From Histomonas meleagridis (Eukaryota > Parabasalia > Tritrichomonadida > Dientamoebidae), in the NCBI GenBank assembly GCA_020186115.1, contig WSYJ01000099.1, forward strand, positions 434,001-498,000: 64,000 nucleotides of DNA, in the 5' to 3' direction. Made by a program: the position numbers and the translations under genes. This document shows positions 41,727-51,562 of the stretch, piece by piece (within the stretch, counting starts at the first letter, position 1; each line of letters starts with the position of its first letter). A model generated the notes under the pieces. It saw only the letters and a program-made list of their open reading frames with translations. It made no database searches and was not told the origin of the DNA.

Positions 41727-42599
41727 ATGCCTAAAATGCCAACATCACACCGTAAAAAAATTATTATGGAACATCAATCATATTGGGATATATTAAGTAA
41801 AATTGAGATTCCAATATTAAAAATTATACAAAAGATAACTTTATCTTCTATTTTACATGAATTTTGGTATTATGGTTCCAAAATTGGTTCATCAACTGTA
41901 TTATCTTTTAGCCCAATGGTTTTGTTTTCACTTGGCCTTACTGATAAATCGATAGAATTAAGTTATTCACTTGCTTTTCATACATTTTTATCTTCATTAG
42001 GTAAAACAATATTTCATAGAAGAAGACCATGTAGTTATCCAGAATTTTATATCAAATATTGTTCATCTTCATCTTCATTTCCTTCAAGGCATACAATGAG
42101 TGCGACTGTTCTAGCTAACTTTACACCCATAAAATGGCCAATTATTATTTTTATGATTTTAGATAGAATGGCTCTAAGCCAACATTATTTATCTGATTGT
42201 ATTGTAGGTTATATTCTTGGTGAAATTTCTGTTTTGTTAGGCAAGCATCTAAAAAATATTAATTTAGCTATTGTGATTTTTTTAGGAGCACAAAAGATGT
42301 GGTTTTCTTCTTCATGTGCAAAAATTTTTGCAGGATCTCTTTCAATAATATGTTTGGAAAAAATTGCTTGTACACCATTTTTAATGCCACTTGTTTTCAT
42401 AAGGTTGTTAATAGAAAAGTACCCTATGTTCAAAAAATCTTATCCTATTGCTAATGAACTATATGCTTCATCACTAACTATGTTTATCATTACTGCATTA
42501 AACTCATTGTTTTATATCCTAAGGCAAAAAGGGATCATAAGTAATGCAATCTGGAATGTTCATGAAGCAATGACTAACAAACTAAAGCTTTTATTCTAA
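41727..42599 (+). CDS. PAP2-superfamily membrane phosphatase (copy 2)
   Basis: A 290-residue paralogue of the gene at 27546, same length and order of motifs: Lys93-x6-Arg-Pro ('KTIFHRRRP'), 'SSFPSRHT' with His122, and Arg147-x5-His153-x3-Asp157 ('DRMALSQHYLSD'). About half of the residues agree between copies, with 'ANFTPIKWP' identical. Several hydrophobic helices predict a multi-pass membrane protein. All catalytic residues are kept, so it is probably active. ATG at 41727; Met4 is an alternative. Unlike copy 1 it sits among decayed genes and has more AT-rich codon use. Confidence 0.88.
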   Translation: MPKMPTSHRKKIIMEHQSYWDILSKIEIPILKIIQKITLSSILHEFWYYGSKIGSSTVLSFSPMVLFSLGLTDKSIELSYSLAFHTFLSSLGKTIFHRRRPCSYPEFYIKYCSSSSSFPSRHTMSATVLANFTPIKWPIIIFMILDRMALSQHYLSDCIVGYILGEISVLLGKHLKNINLAIVIFLGAQKMWFSSSCAKIFAGSLSIICLEKIACTPFLMPLVFIRLLIEKYPMFKKSYPIANELYASSLTMFIITALNSLFYILRQKGIISNAIWNVHEAMTNKLKLLF

Positions 42600-42837
42600 A
42601 CAATGCTCTTTATTTTTCAAAGTATGAGTTATAAAAGTGTATCTATTGATCATAAGTTTTTTTTATGACAAAAATATTATCATTTTCTTTATTTCATCTA
42701 AAAAAAATGTATAATTTTTTTGAACCAATATCAAGTTCAGATATCTGAAAAGCATATAAAATAACCAATTCATGTATTCGGATACAGTAATAAATCAAAT
42801 TTAAAAAAAAAAATCATTAAATATGTTATGTTTTAAA

Positions 42838-43485
42838 TTAAAAAATGATACAATCACCATTTTTATCTTTGCTCTTCTTATTTTTTTTTTTTTTTTGGTC
42901 TTTTTATCCTTGGTTTGGTTTGTTTCTTTTTGTAAATCATTTTCCATGAATTTTGTTGCATGTGTAATAAGTGCTTCTTCAATATTTGTTTTCGTTTTGA
43001 TTGATGTCTCAAAGAAGGCAACAATATACCTTTTCGCAAGTTCTTCTCCTTGTTCTTTAGAATTTAATCGTTCATTTTCAAGATCACGTTTATTACCACA
43101 TATAACAATAGGTATATTTTGACCTCTTGATTTAATAATTGAACGACATAAGTCTTCAACCTCAATAATTGTAGCTTTATCATTAATTGCATATACAAGA
43201 AGAAAACCACTTCCTTGTCTTATTAACCATGATCTATTTACTTGGTTATCAAAATAATCTGCAACATTAAGAATATTAAAGACAATATCCTTTTTTCCAA
43301 TATTTAACACGCATTTTTCTGATTCATCCTGTGGATTCGTAGAGTACTTTTGCATAAAATATTTTATAAGTGATGATTTTCCAACCGTAGGTGGTCCAAT
43401 AACAACGATATTGTATTCGTTTGTAGTTTGTTTTTCGATTAAAATGACATGACACAACACCAAAATTCAATTTCAGTTCTGCCAT
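42838..43485 (-). pseudogene. Ras-like GTPase with two frame breaks at homopolymers
   Basis: The GTPase core is intact: 'NIVVIGPPTVGKSSLIKYFM' (P-loop), 'VICGNKRDLEN' (NKxD) and 'FFETSIK'. Switch II is degenerate ('LNVADYFDNQ' in place of the DTAGQE region). The core frame has no ATG before the P-loop; ATG 43485 (MAELKLNFGV), just after an AAACCGTCGTCAG promoter-like motif, is one base out of frame. At the 3' end the core frame runs into hydrophobic sequence after a poly-Lys stretch. Past the T16 run (42881-42896) another frame reads 'NKKSKDKNGDCIIF' and stops at 42838: a CaaX prenylation box. One-base errors in homopolymers, or real decay, could explain both. Confidence 0.7.
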
Positions 43486-43488
43486 TTT

Positions 43489-43501
43489 AAACCGTCGTCA
43501 G
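43489..43501 (-). promoter_or_regulatory. GACGACGGTTT motif before the Ras-like gene
   Basis: The minus strand reads CTGACGACGGTTTAAAATGG, placing the motif 4-16 bp before ATG 43485, as in several intact genes. Confidence 0.35.
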
Positions 43502-43959
43502 TTCGCAAATTTCAATAGAAAAATTTCAATGAATTCAAATACTCAGAATTTTTTTTCAGAAAAATGAAAACCGCTTTTTGATCACTAGGAAAGCAAAAAT
43601 TTTTAAATAGATTTTTAACCAAACTTATATGGTATGTAGGAATTGTTTTATATATATCGAAAAACATAGTCATTGTGGATTTCGTTAGATAGTTTTTGAG
43701 AAAAAGTACTTTTAATAAAAATCAAAAATCTTGCTTTATCTCAATAATGAACATGAGACTTCGTTGTTTATTTATATTCTTGATAATAAATCTATAATAA
43801 ACATTGTGTTTCAAATTTAAAAATTATCCATTCTTATAATCTAAATTAATTTTGTAAAACTCTTTAAAATCAAAGTTGATCCAATAAAATTCATTAAATG
43901 TTATTTACATTTGATTTACTAATGGGCCCCTTCTGTCTTAGCGATACATGGTTTTTCCA

Positions 43960-44016
<57 letters not shown>

Positions 44017-44074
44017 TAATTCGAACATAATACATATATATAACACTCTTCATTCTGGAATTGAATGCTAGTGA
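43502..44074. other. intergenic with a compound microsatellite
   Basis: AT-rich gap. It contains a (CT)14 run (43963-43990) directly joined to (AT)13 (43991-44016), and no gene. Confidence 0.6.
43963..44016. repeat. compound (CT)14(AT)13 microsatellite
   Basis: Perfect dinucleotide tracts, 28 bp of CT followed by 26 bp of AT. Confidence 0.95.
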
Positions 44075-44510
44075 ACATCGACAGCACGGTCAGTTTTTAA
44101 ATTTGATATACGAAGAACAAAAGGATTTGTAATTAAATCAGATTCAATAAAAATATAAGCACGTGCTGAATTTAACTTTACACCTTCTATGAGTAAATTT
44201 GATTTTGATTGTGCTTCTGTTTAATTGATAGGAGATGTAGTTGTGTTAAGGTAGCTACAAAATGCTAAACATTTGTCATCAATGAATAAACTTAACGCTG
44301 TACTGAATATGTAAATTTTATATGACTTGCAAAAGGAAGCATACCTGTTCGAAGATTACGAAAAAAAGATGATAATTCTGATACTGCACCATTAAATGTT
44401 ACATTAGAATCAATTTGGAAATTTCGAATTCTTTCATCTGTTTCACCAACAAAACGATAAGGATAATTCAATTTATTGAAAAAGTTAAACCGTTGAGCTG
44501 AAATCTTTCA
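44075..44510 (-). pseudogene. decayed gene fragment, family unknown
   Basis: The minus strand is coding-like in two frames: 'FNFFNKLNYPYRFVGETDER', 'FNGAVSELSSFFRNLRTGML', 'PFASHIKFTYS', then after a frameshift 'ALSLFIDDKCLAFCSYLNTT', a stop, and 'LIEGVKLNSARAYIFIESDL', 'ITNPFVLRISNLKTDRAVDV'. No ATG is identified. Family not recognised. Confidence 0.45.
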
Positions 44511-44526
44511 TTTCATTATTTAAAGC

Positions 44527-45199
44527 ATGGCAACATCACTTCTTAAAAGAATATGTTGTTTCGTAATTGGCCTTATGATCATTGGTATTATTTTATCAAT
44601 TGTTTATGTTGTATTTGAAATAATGGCAGATGCGCAGATTAGGGAAGTAGTTACGATGGATACATTGAAATCACAGGATCAGAAGAGCGTAAGTTCTGCA
44701 CTGTTGCATTTGCCTTGTCTTATACATTGTTGATTTGATTTATAACTTTTATGGTATCAAAATTTTAATGGATGGAGGAGGTGATTTACCTGGATGCCTT
44801 AAAAGCTTTGCGTGCTGCCAAAATGTGAATACAAAGTTCCTTCGTCCAGTTTGTTGCCTTATTCTTTTGATCATGATTGGTATTACATATGACAGAACAT
44901 CAGAAAGCCACAAGAACCAATGGATAGAGAACACTGCTATAAAGGTAGCGAATAACAGTCATACATATTATGACGCTTTCCAATCGTTCCAAGCATTAAC
45001 TGGTTTGGATGAACATACTTTTCCAGATGGATATGAACAATGGATTACAGATGATTGGGAAACACGCAGAACTTATAGAACAGCAGTCCTTAGCGTTTAC
45101 ATTGTACAGATTGTTGTTTTAATAGTTGCAGCATGTATTTTATCATGTTGTGTAGTTAAATATGCTTTAGATGCAGCTAAAGCTGATTCATCATCATAA
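44527..45199 (+). pseudogene. split four-helix (tetraspanin-like) membrane protein gene
   Basis: ATG 44527 opens 68 residues with one strong membrane helix ('RICCFVIGLMIIGIILSIVY'), ending at a stop at 44731-44733. A third frame reads 'FCTVAFALSYTLLI', a possible second helix. From 44735 a new frame continues to 45199 with a Cys-rich loop ('GCLKSFACCQNV'), a helix 'FLRPVCCLILLIMIGITY', a 75-residue loop with Trp and an Asn-x-Ser site, and a last helix 'VYIVQIVVLIVAACILSCCV'. The order TM-TM-TM-large loop-TM recalls tetraspanins. GTAAGT at 44691-44696 looks like a 5' splice site, but no matching 3' site is clear, so decay is likelier than an intron. Confidence 0.55.
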
Positions 45200-45484
45200 A
45201 ATTCTTTAAGTTTTATGTTTTTCAATTAATAATTTTTTTGTTATCAGTAATATATTAGAAAAATATTATTATACAATAAAGCAGAAAATTGCATAGATGA
45301 ACAAAGAAGGATAATTATTATCCCCAGTAAAAAAACTCTGTTTTTGGTTTTAACAAAAAATTCTTTGCCAATCTTATGGAAGTTTATGCGTAGTTTTCAA
45401 AATCATTTATGGTTTTGTTGAGCAGGATCTGATGATTGTAAATTTATTTGTTTTCTTTCTTCAATTATTAATTCTATCATATGA

Positions 45485-45861
45485 CTATCTTTGATTTTCG
45501 ATGGTTCTGCACATTTTTGCTGACATGTTTTCGATATCAAAATAGGTGGCAAGAAAGAAATTTGTGATCATTCCAAAATAAAATAGAAGTAATGGCTTTC
45601 GACTCACATCACAATAGTATTTTGGGTTTCGCTTGTATCGACTTGATAAACCAAAAACAAATGAACTTCCCGAACGGAATGAAAAGCAAACATAAGTATG
45701 TTCCATTTATCGGCTTTGTCATTAAACATATTGAATGGGAAAAGTAAAAAACAATTCTTCTCGAGGACAACAGCTCCTCCTGCAATGGTAAAATCGGAGC
45801 ATGATTCGCACCCCAAATCGTAGTTACGCCGTTTTTTGAATGCACTCTCAATCCAATACAA
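45485..45861 (-). pseudogene. possible decayed Cys-containing protein fragment
   Basis: One minus frame (45604-45861) reads 'LGCESCSDFTIAGGAVVLEK', 'NCFLLFPFNMFNDKADKWNI', 'REVHLFLVYQVDTSETQNTI'; another (to 45485) continues 'YYCDVSRKPLLLFYFGMITN'. Both look protein-like and could join by one frameshift near 45610. Weak evidence; no family. Confidence 0.3.
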
Positions 45862-46035
45862 TCAATTTCAACTCAAACGTATGTTTCTATTGTTTGCAGA
45901 CTATAAATCTTCAGCTGAATAATGATGATTTATAACAGCACGTGTATGTGTTGGTAAAATTGAATTGTTGTAAAAACATGTTTTTGCATTTGAAATAAGC
46001 ACCTGCTCAATCATTCAAAAAGTTATTTGAATATG

Positions 46036-46051
46036 AACGATCACATTCATT
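46036..46051 (+). promoter_or_regulatory. AACGAT plus TCA initiator-like promoter
   Basis: AACGATCACATTCATT combines AACGAT with TCACATTCATT, close to the trichomonad initiator (TCAYTWYTCATTA). It ends 10 bp before the ATG of the ankyrin gene at 46061, the expected very short leader. Confidence 0.5.
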
Positions 46052-46060
46052 TCTTCTTGA

Positions 46061-48703
46061 ATGAGCCGAAAAGATAACTATGTTACATTATTAAAAGAAC
46101 TTGAATCAATTATTTTTGATATAAATGAAGATAACATTGAATCAAAAGGTGAAAGTGCCATGAATTTATTTGATATTAATTTTCCATATTCATCTAATCT
46201 TATCATTTCACGTTTAATATATAAATCTTTTATAGTTCAAAAGAAAGATATTAAAATATATTTATTATTCATAAATATAATTAAGTCAAAAGAAGAATCA
46301 ATTCAAGAAAATTATAACATAATCGAAACTTTTACACATTTTCTTCTTCAATTAAATTCGCAAGAATCATATTATTTTCTAGATAACATGATTGAAGAAA
46401 ATTATATTTCTTCTAATGTAGTTCAAACAAAAAACACATTATATTTTGCACATTATTTTACTGAAACAAAAATTATTCAATTCAGAAATTCTGAAAAAAG
46501 TAAATATAAATTTTTTTATAGATATTGAAGATCTTAAAAAAGAAAACTGGAAGCTACATAAACAACTTATTAAAGAAGGAATTAATCCTATGCCTGTTAT
46601 TAAATCGATTCGTAATGATGATATTGATCAACTTCAAGAAATTTCATCACAAGATGATTTTGATTTTAATCAAATAATTGAACCATCACTTTATGAAGTT
46701 TTTTTCATTTGTTAATAAAAAAAAATGAAAATGTTACCTTAATTGCGTATGCAGCATTTTTTGGATCTATTAAATGTTTTAAATATTTACTTATGAATGG
46801 TTCCAAATTAAATAATATAGGTAAATATGCAGTTGCAGGTGGAAATATAGAGATTATTCATTTATGTGAACAAAATAAATGTACTTTTAACCAAGTTCAT
46901 GAAATTGCTTTAGAATTTCATCGGAATGATGTCTTTGATTATTTTTATAAGAAAAACACTATTAAAATCAAAGAATTCACTCAATTAGAAATTGAATGTA
47001 TCAAAAATGATAATTATTCTTTATTTATATCTTTATTAGATAATATAAAGTCAAAATTTTATATAAATATCATTAATGAAACAGCAAAAAATTGGTAATA
47101 TTTTTTTTAGTGAAATATTGTATGAATGATAGTAAGCATCAAAAGACAACTTTACCCTGGGCAACAGGGTCAGGAAATTTCGAATTAATGAAATTTCTTC
47201 GTACACAAAAAGGAATTGATATTAACTATGGAAATTTTTATTTTATTTTAGAATTCCTAAATCATATTTGGGATCTATTTAAATTATTTGAAACAGCACT
47301 TATGATTTCATCTTCAAATGGTCATATAGATATAGTTAAATTACTTCTTGAACAAAAAGGAATTAATATTAATGCTAAAGATATTTATATTATTTGCTTA
47401 AAGTATTTTAGTACAACATAATGTTTTTATGTTTAATTCGGTAAAACATCTTTAATTCTAGCATCTGAAAATGGTAATACTGAATTGGTTAAGCTACTTC
47501 TTGAACAAGAAGGAATTGATATTAATGTTAAAGATATTTATTTGTTTTTTATTTAAATTTTATTTTAATTATTTTATATTTCAAAATAATATTTGAAAAT
47601 TATTTATATTAATTTATACAGCACTTATGTGGGGAGCTAAAAACGGTCATACAGAAATAGTTAAGCTACTTCTTGAACAAAAAGGAATTGATATTAATGC
47701 TAAAGATATTTATTTGTTTTATTTGATATTTATTAAAATAATTTATTATTTTAAAATAGTATTTGGAAATTATTTAAATTATTTAACACAGCAATTATTT
47801 TGGCATCTGCAAATGTTCATGTAGATATAGTTAAATTACTTCTTGAACAAAAAGGAATTGATATTAATGCTAAAGATATTTATATTATTTGCTTAAAGTA
47901 TTTTAGTACAATATAATGTTTTTATGTTTAATTCGGTAAAACATCTTTAATTCTAGCATCTGAAAATGGTAATACTGAATTGGTTAAGCTACTTCTTGAA
48001 CAAGAAGGAATTGATATTAATGTTAAAGATATTTATTTGTTTTATATAATATTTATTTTAATAATTTTATATTTCAATACAATATTTAAAAATTATTTAA
48101 ATTGTTTAAAACATCACTTATGAAAGCATCTTGGAATGGTCATACAGAAATAGTAAAATTACTTCTTGAACAAAAAGGAATTGATATTAATGCTAAAGAT
48201 ATTTATTTGTTTTATTTGATATTTATTAAAATAATTTATTATTTTAAAATAGTATTTGGAAATTATTTAAAATATTATGGTCAGCACTTTTTTGGGCATC
48301 TAATGTAGAAATTGTTAAATTACTTTTTGAACAAAAAGGATTTGATATTAATGCCAAAGATATTTATTTGTTTTGTTTAATATTTATTTGAATAATTTCA
48401 TTTTTCACAATAATATTTGGTAGTTATTAAAAATATTTTGGACAGCACTTATTTTAGCATCTTCAAATGGTCACACAGAAATGGTTAAAATCCTTCTTGG
48501 ACAAAAAGGAATTGATATTAATGCTAAAGATATCGTTTATAAGTGTTATTTGATATTTCAAATTTAAAATTTGGAAATTATTTATATTATTTATTACAGC
48601 ACTTATGTATGCATCTGAAAATGGTCATAAAGAAATTGTTAAATTACTTCATGAACACAAAGGAATTGATTCAAATATTTCGAGATCTATAAATAAAAAA
48701 TAA
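46061..48703 (+). pseudogene. DUF3447-type ankyrin gene with frameshifts and spacers
   Basis: ATG 46061 opens the usual N-terminal domain ('LLKELESIIFDINEDNIESK'). The frame breaks near 46500 (T7 run), near 46700 (T7/A9 runs) and near 47090 (A6 run), each inside a homopolymer; between breaks the domain is normal ('IRNDDIDQLQEISSQDDFDF', 'AYAAFFGSIKCFKYLLMNGS', 'KYAVAGGNIEIIHLCEQNK'). Nine modules follow, starting near 47296, 47449, 47621, 47791, 47944, 48114, 48284, 48445 and 48599; steps 153, 172, 170, 153, 170, 170, 161, 154. Spacers at 47371-47448 and 47866-47943 are near-identical, as are those at 47706-47790 and 48196-48283, so pairs of units were duplicated together. It ends at TAA 48701-48703. 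Confidence 0.6.
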
Positions 48704-49282
48704 ATAAAATTTGAAAATATATTTTCATTATTTACTTCTCATTTATGATTAGTTTATAATATTAAAAAATATTGTAGATATTATTTTGCTTCGATTTTTA
48801 ATTAGTATATAATGAATAAATAATATCATGTTTCGCACCTTTACATTAAAAATGAAAAAATATAAAATTTCATATTTTTGATCGTTTTGAGTATAAAATA
48901 TTTTATTAATATAATCTACATCTTATTTATAAACATATGAGTAAAGAAAATTAAATCAAATGAAAAATGTTTGAAATCCCATTTTTGATGAATTCCAATT
49001 TTTTCATTTTAAACATAAAAAATTGAACAAAACAAATCACATATAAGATATCACTACATAAAGGAGTGCATACTTATATGTATTTATAAAAAATTGAAAA
49101 ATTAAATTTGTCTGCACTATTTATCGTTCCATTTTTCTTGTAAATAACATCTCATTCCATAAAGGAAAAAATTTATCTAAAATTATACACAACAAAACAT
49201 TTGAAAATTATATTTACTTTGTTTGAATATTTTCGGATTGTGCATTCGACATCTTTGACTGCTTCTAAAAATATTACAAAAA
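48704..49282. other. intergenic between convergent loci
   Basis: AT-rich; no gene or strong repeat seen. Confidence 0.55.
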
Positions 49283-49912
49283 CTAAAATTTTAATATTTC
49301 TTCAATAAGCGATTCAGTATTTATATTTTCTAGTAATGAAACTTCAAATATTTTGTAATCATAATCTTTCAGGTGTTTTTCACATTTTTCCTTTAAATCA
49401 TCTAATGAAAATAATTTTTCATATGATTTATCACTTTTGTTATTGTATACAATAATAAACTGAGGTTTACCAAGTAAATCTCGAATTTGCTCTAATGCAT
49501 CGAAGGTTTTTAAACAATTAGGTTGATCAGGACTACAAACAATAATTATCTTATCTGAATCACGGACTATCACATTATATATTTTTGAATATTCTTCATC
49601 TCCTCCTATATCCCATACATTAATTTGTTTCTTGTCATTATCTATATTAAAGAGATCTGTTCCTATAGTTGGTTTATAATCACCATGATCAATGCCTTGT
49701 AAAAGTTCACAAAGAGTTGTTTTTCCTGTTGTGCCCATACCCATAATAGTGATTTTCTTTGGCTGAGTGTTTTTCTCAATAAAAATATCAGGTTTATAAG
49801 GTTTATCAGGACACCCTGTGTGACCCAAATATCGCCCCCACCTACCTCTTGCAACGTAGGGTCCATCATTAAATGAACGTATCCTGTAGACAGCGCTTTC
49901 GAGAGCACCCAT
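49283..49912 (-). CDS. Ras/Rab-like GTPase, possibly N-myristoylated
   Basis: A 209-residue GTPase. P-loop 'GMGTTGKT' (58-65), 'PTIGTDLF' switch I, 'WDIGGDEEYS' at 100-109 instead of WDTAGQE, 'NNKSD' at 157-161; the final SAK motif is weak ('FEVSLLEN'). It has an extra 50 residues before the P-loop and no C-terminal cysteine for prenylation. The start MGALES fits the Gly2-x3-Ser6 myristoylation pattern, which could replace the prenyl anchor. The frame opens at a TTG at 49924; ATG 49912 is used. Arf-like membrane anchoring with a Rab/Ras-like core is inferred. Confidence 0.75.
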   Translation of the reverse strand: MGALESAVYRIRSFNDGPYVARGRWGRYLGHTGCPDKPYKPDIFIEKNTQPKKITIMGMGTTGKTTLCELLQGIDHGDYKPTIGTDLFNIDNDKKQINVWDIGGDEEYSKIYNVIVRDSDKIIIVCSPDQPNCLKTFDALEQIRDLLGKPQFIIVYNNKSDKSYEKLFSLDDLKEKCEKHLKDYDYKIFEVSLLENINTESLIEEILKF

Positions 49913-49954
49913 TTGGATAGTCAAATAAATTGGAAATGGATTGAATACTTATCG

Positions 49955-49970
49955 TCGTTATAACGATCAA
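49955..49970. promoter_or_regulatory. palindromic ATCGTTATAACGAT promoter motif
   Basis: ATCGTTATAACGAT lies about 45 bp upstream of the GTPase start on the minus strand. It contains AACGAT in both directions, so it could serve either strand, but no plus-strand gene follows. Confidence 0.35.
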
Positions 49971-50119
49971 TTTCAATTTAAAGAACGAGATTTTTCATTA
50001 TTTATTTGGCCAGCCGGCTTTGATCAAATCAAAAAGAGAGGGGATGGAAATGCACATTGTGACAGTGATATCAGTGGAATTTCTTACGAGATAGGATTCA
50101 ATTCATTTGCTATTCGGCT

Positions 50120-50240
50120 GGAATTCAAAGTGCAACATTTGGAATGTCGAACACAGGCACTTCAATTGGTGAAAGTGCATTTTGATAATGTTCTTCAGTT
50201 GCTTCAATTGTGTATTCTTCATTTTATTCATGTTAGCAAA
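50120..50240 (+). pseudogene. BspA-like leucine-rich-repeat relic
   Basis: One frame reads 'SATFGMSNTGTSIGESAF', two stops, then 'CSSVASIVYSSFYSC'. 'SIGESAF' followed by 'CSS' at the normal spacing is the signature of LRR_5/BspA-like surface proteins (SIGxxAFxxCSSL), which are very numerous in trichomonads. Only about one and a half repeats remain. Confidence 0.45.
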
Positions 50241-51118
50241 TATTTGTTAAATAAATATTTAATGAACCATCAAATTTTTTTGGCAAAACTTTTAATTATT
50301 GTTTGTTGGATTATTTTAATTTTTGCCAATTATAATAGCTCACTTGGATTTTATCTGTAAAAAGTTCTGATGTTTTATATTTATTATGCAGATATGATTT
50401 AGATGTCTTTATAGAAATGAAAGCGGAAAGCAAGGAACATAGTGGCAAAAAACTGCTTTGTATCTTTATGGTTATTGTAATATTTCAATTTGTCTTAAAA
50501 TAGGACGTGGTCTGGCATAAGTTCACCATCTTAAATGCTCCCCTATACCACAGGGGTGACAATCGGATTTGAATGGAAAACGATTAAAGTGAATAAACTA
50601 CTCAATTGATTTTCGTCACTTTTTTCTGCGCAGAAAAAAAAAACATTGAAAAAGCCTTTTTAACAAAAATAATGAACTGAAAGGCTAATGATTATATTCA
50701 TCAGATCTCTATTATACCTTTAGGTATTGTCCAATTCAATCAAATTGACCCGACCAAATATATATTGAATTTTAAAGAAACAATTCTTAAATTTTAATTT
50801 TGCATGTAAAGTATTCAAATAGATCACATTTACAATCGTTTTTAATCGTGAGTTTCACTTTTTGTATAATTTCCACTTTTTGAGTTTGTTTTTATCGTTG
50901 TGTGTATTAAATCTTATTCAGCTACACATTGACAATTTTTGAGAGCCCATTGTGTTTGATTACTTGCCAAATTGAATTGTAATGTTTCAAATACCCCCTT
51001 ATATTTTGCTTTTTGCTTGAGATTCCATAAGTTTCAGGAATGAACATTTTAAAAATCTTTGTTAAATTATTGATTGTGTTTGAGGTAACTCGCACTTTTT
51101 TGCTATTATTGTTTTAGG
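50241..51118. other. intergenic, no gene seen
   Basis: AT-rich. A possible small hairpin CCCCTATACCACAGGGG lies near 50540-50556. Confidence 0.45.
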
Positions 51119-51241
51119 CATTTATAATATAGTTTATGTATTTGTCACAATATTTTCCAAAGATTCCTTCGGCCTTTGCAACAAGTTGATCAAATTCATT
51201 TAAATGATAATTCGTGCACAAGGTTTCACGATTAAAATTGT
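51119..51241 (-). pseudogene. short coding remnant
   Basis: The minus strand has about 41 open codons without ATG: 'NNFNRETLCTNYHLNEFDQL' and 'VAKAEGIFGKYCDKYINYII', ending in TAA. Protein-like, family unknown, probably the tail of a dead gene. Confidence 0.3.
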
Positions 51242-51562
51242 TAGAAAATCAACATTTTTATCAACATATTGATTATGTAATTAATTGAACGACAAGTACG
51301 TTTCACTTGAGAAACCTTTAATAGTTTTATTTCAATATTTATAAATATTGTATCAATTTTGATTGTTTTCAGTCATTTCATTAGAGCTGAACAATATATT
51401 GAAAAGTTATTTTATTTTTGTCAAAAAAAGTCCTATTGAAGGGATTCTTGTTTATATATAAAATAGTAAAAACAAATCATTACACTAGGAACTGCATCGA
51501 ATATATTATATGACATTGTTAATTGACTTGATCGTGAGTTATAACTCTGCGTTATAACTGCC

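Noticed and set aside
44691-44696. GTAAGT as a genuine intron start in the tetraspanin-like gene
   Set aside because: No 3' site with a branch motif restores the frame, and the skipped part seems to encode a needed helix; listed as a pseudogene instead.
38011-48703. CRISPR-like arrays
   Set aside because: Repeats are tandem or are ankyrin-coding modules with related spacers; there are no unique spacers of constant length and the DNA is eukaryotic.
49941-50360. 139-codon plus-strand frame next to the GTPase
   Set aside because: It starts at TTG, and a different frame there carries the BspA-like signature, so this frame is a shadow of a relic.
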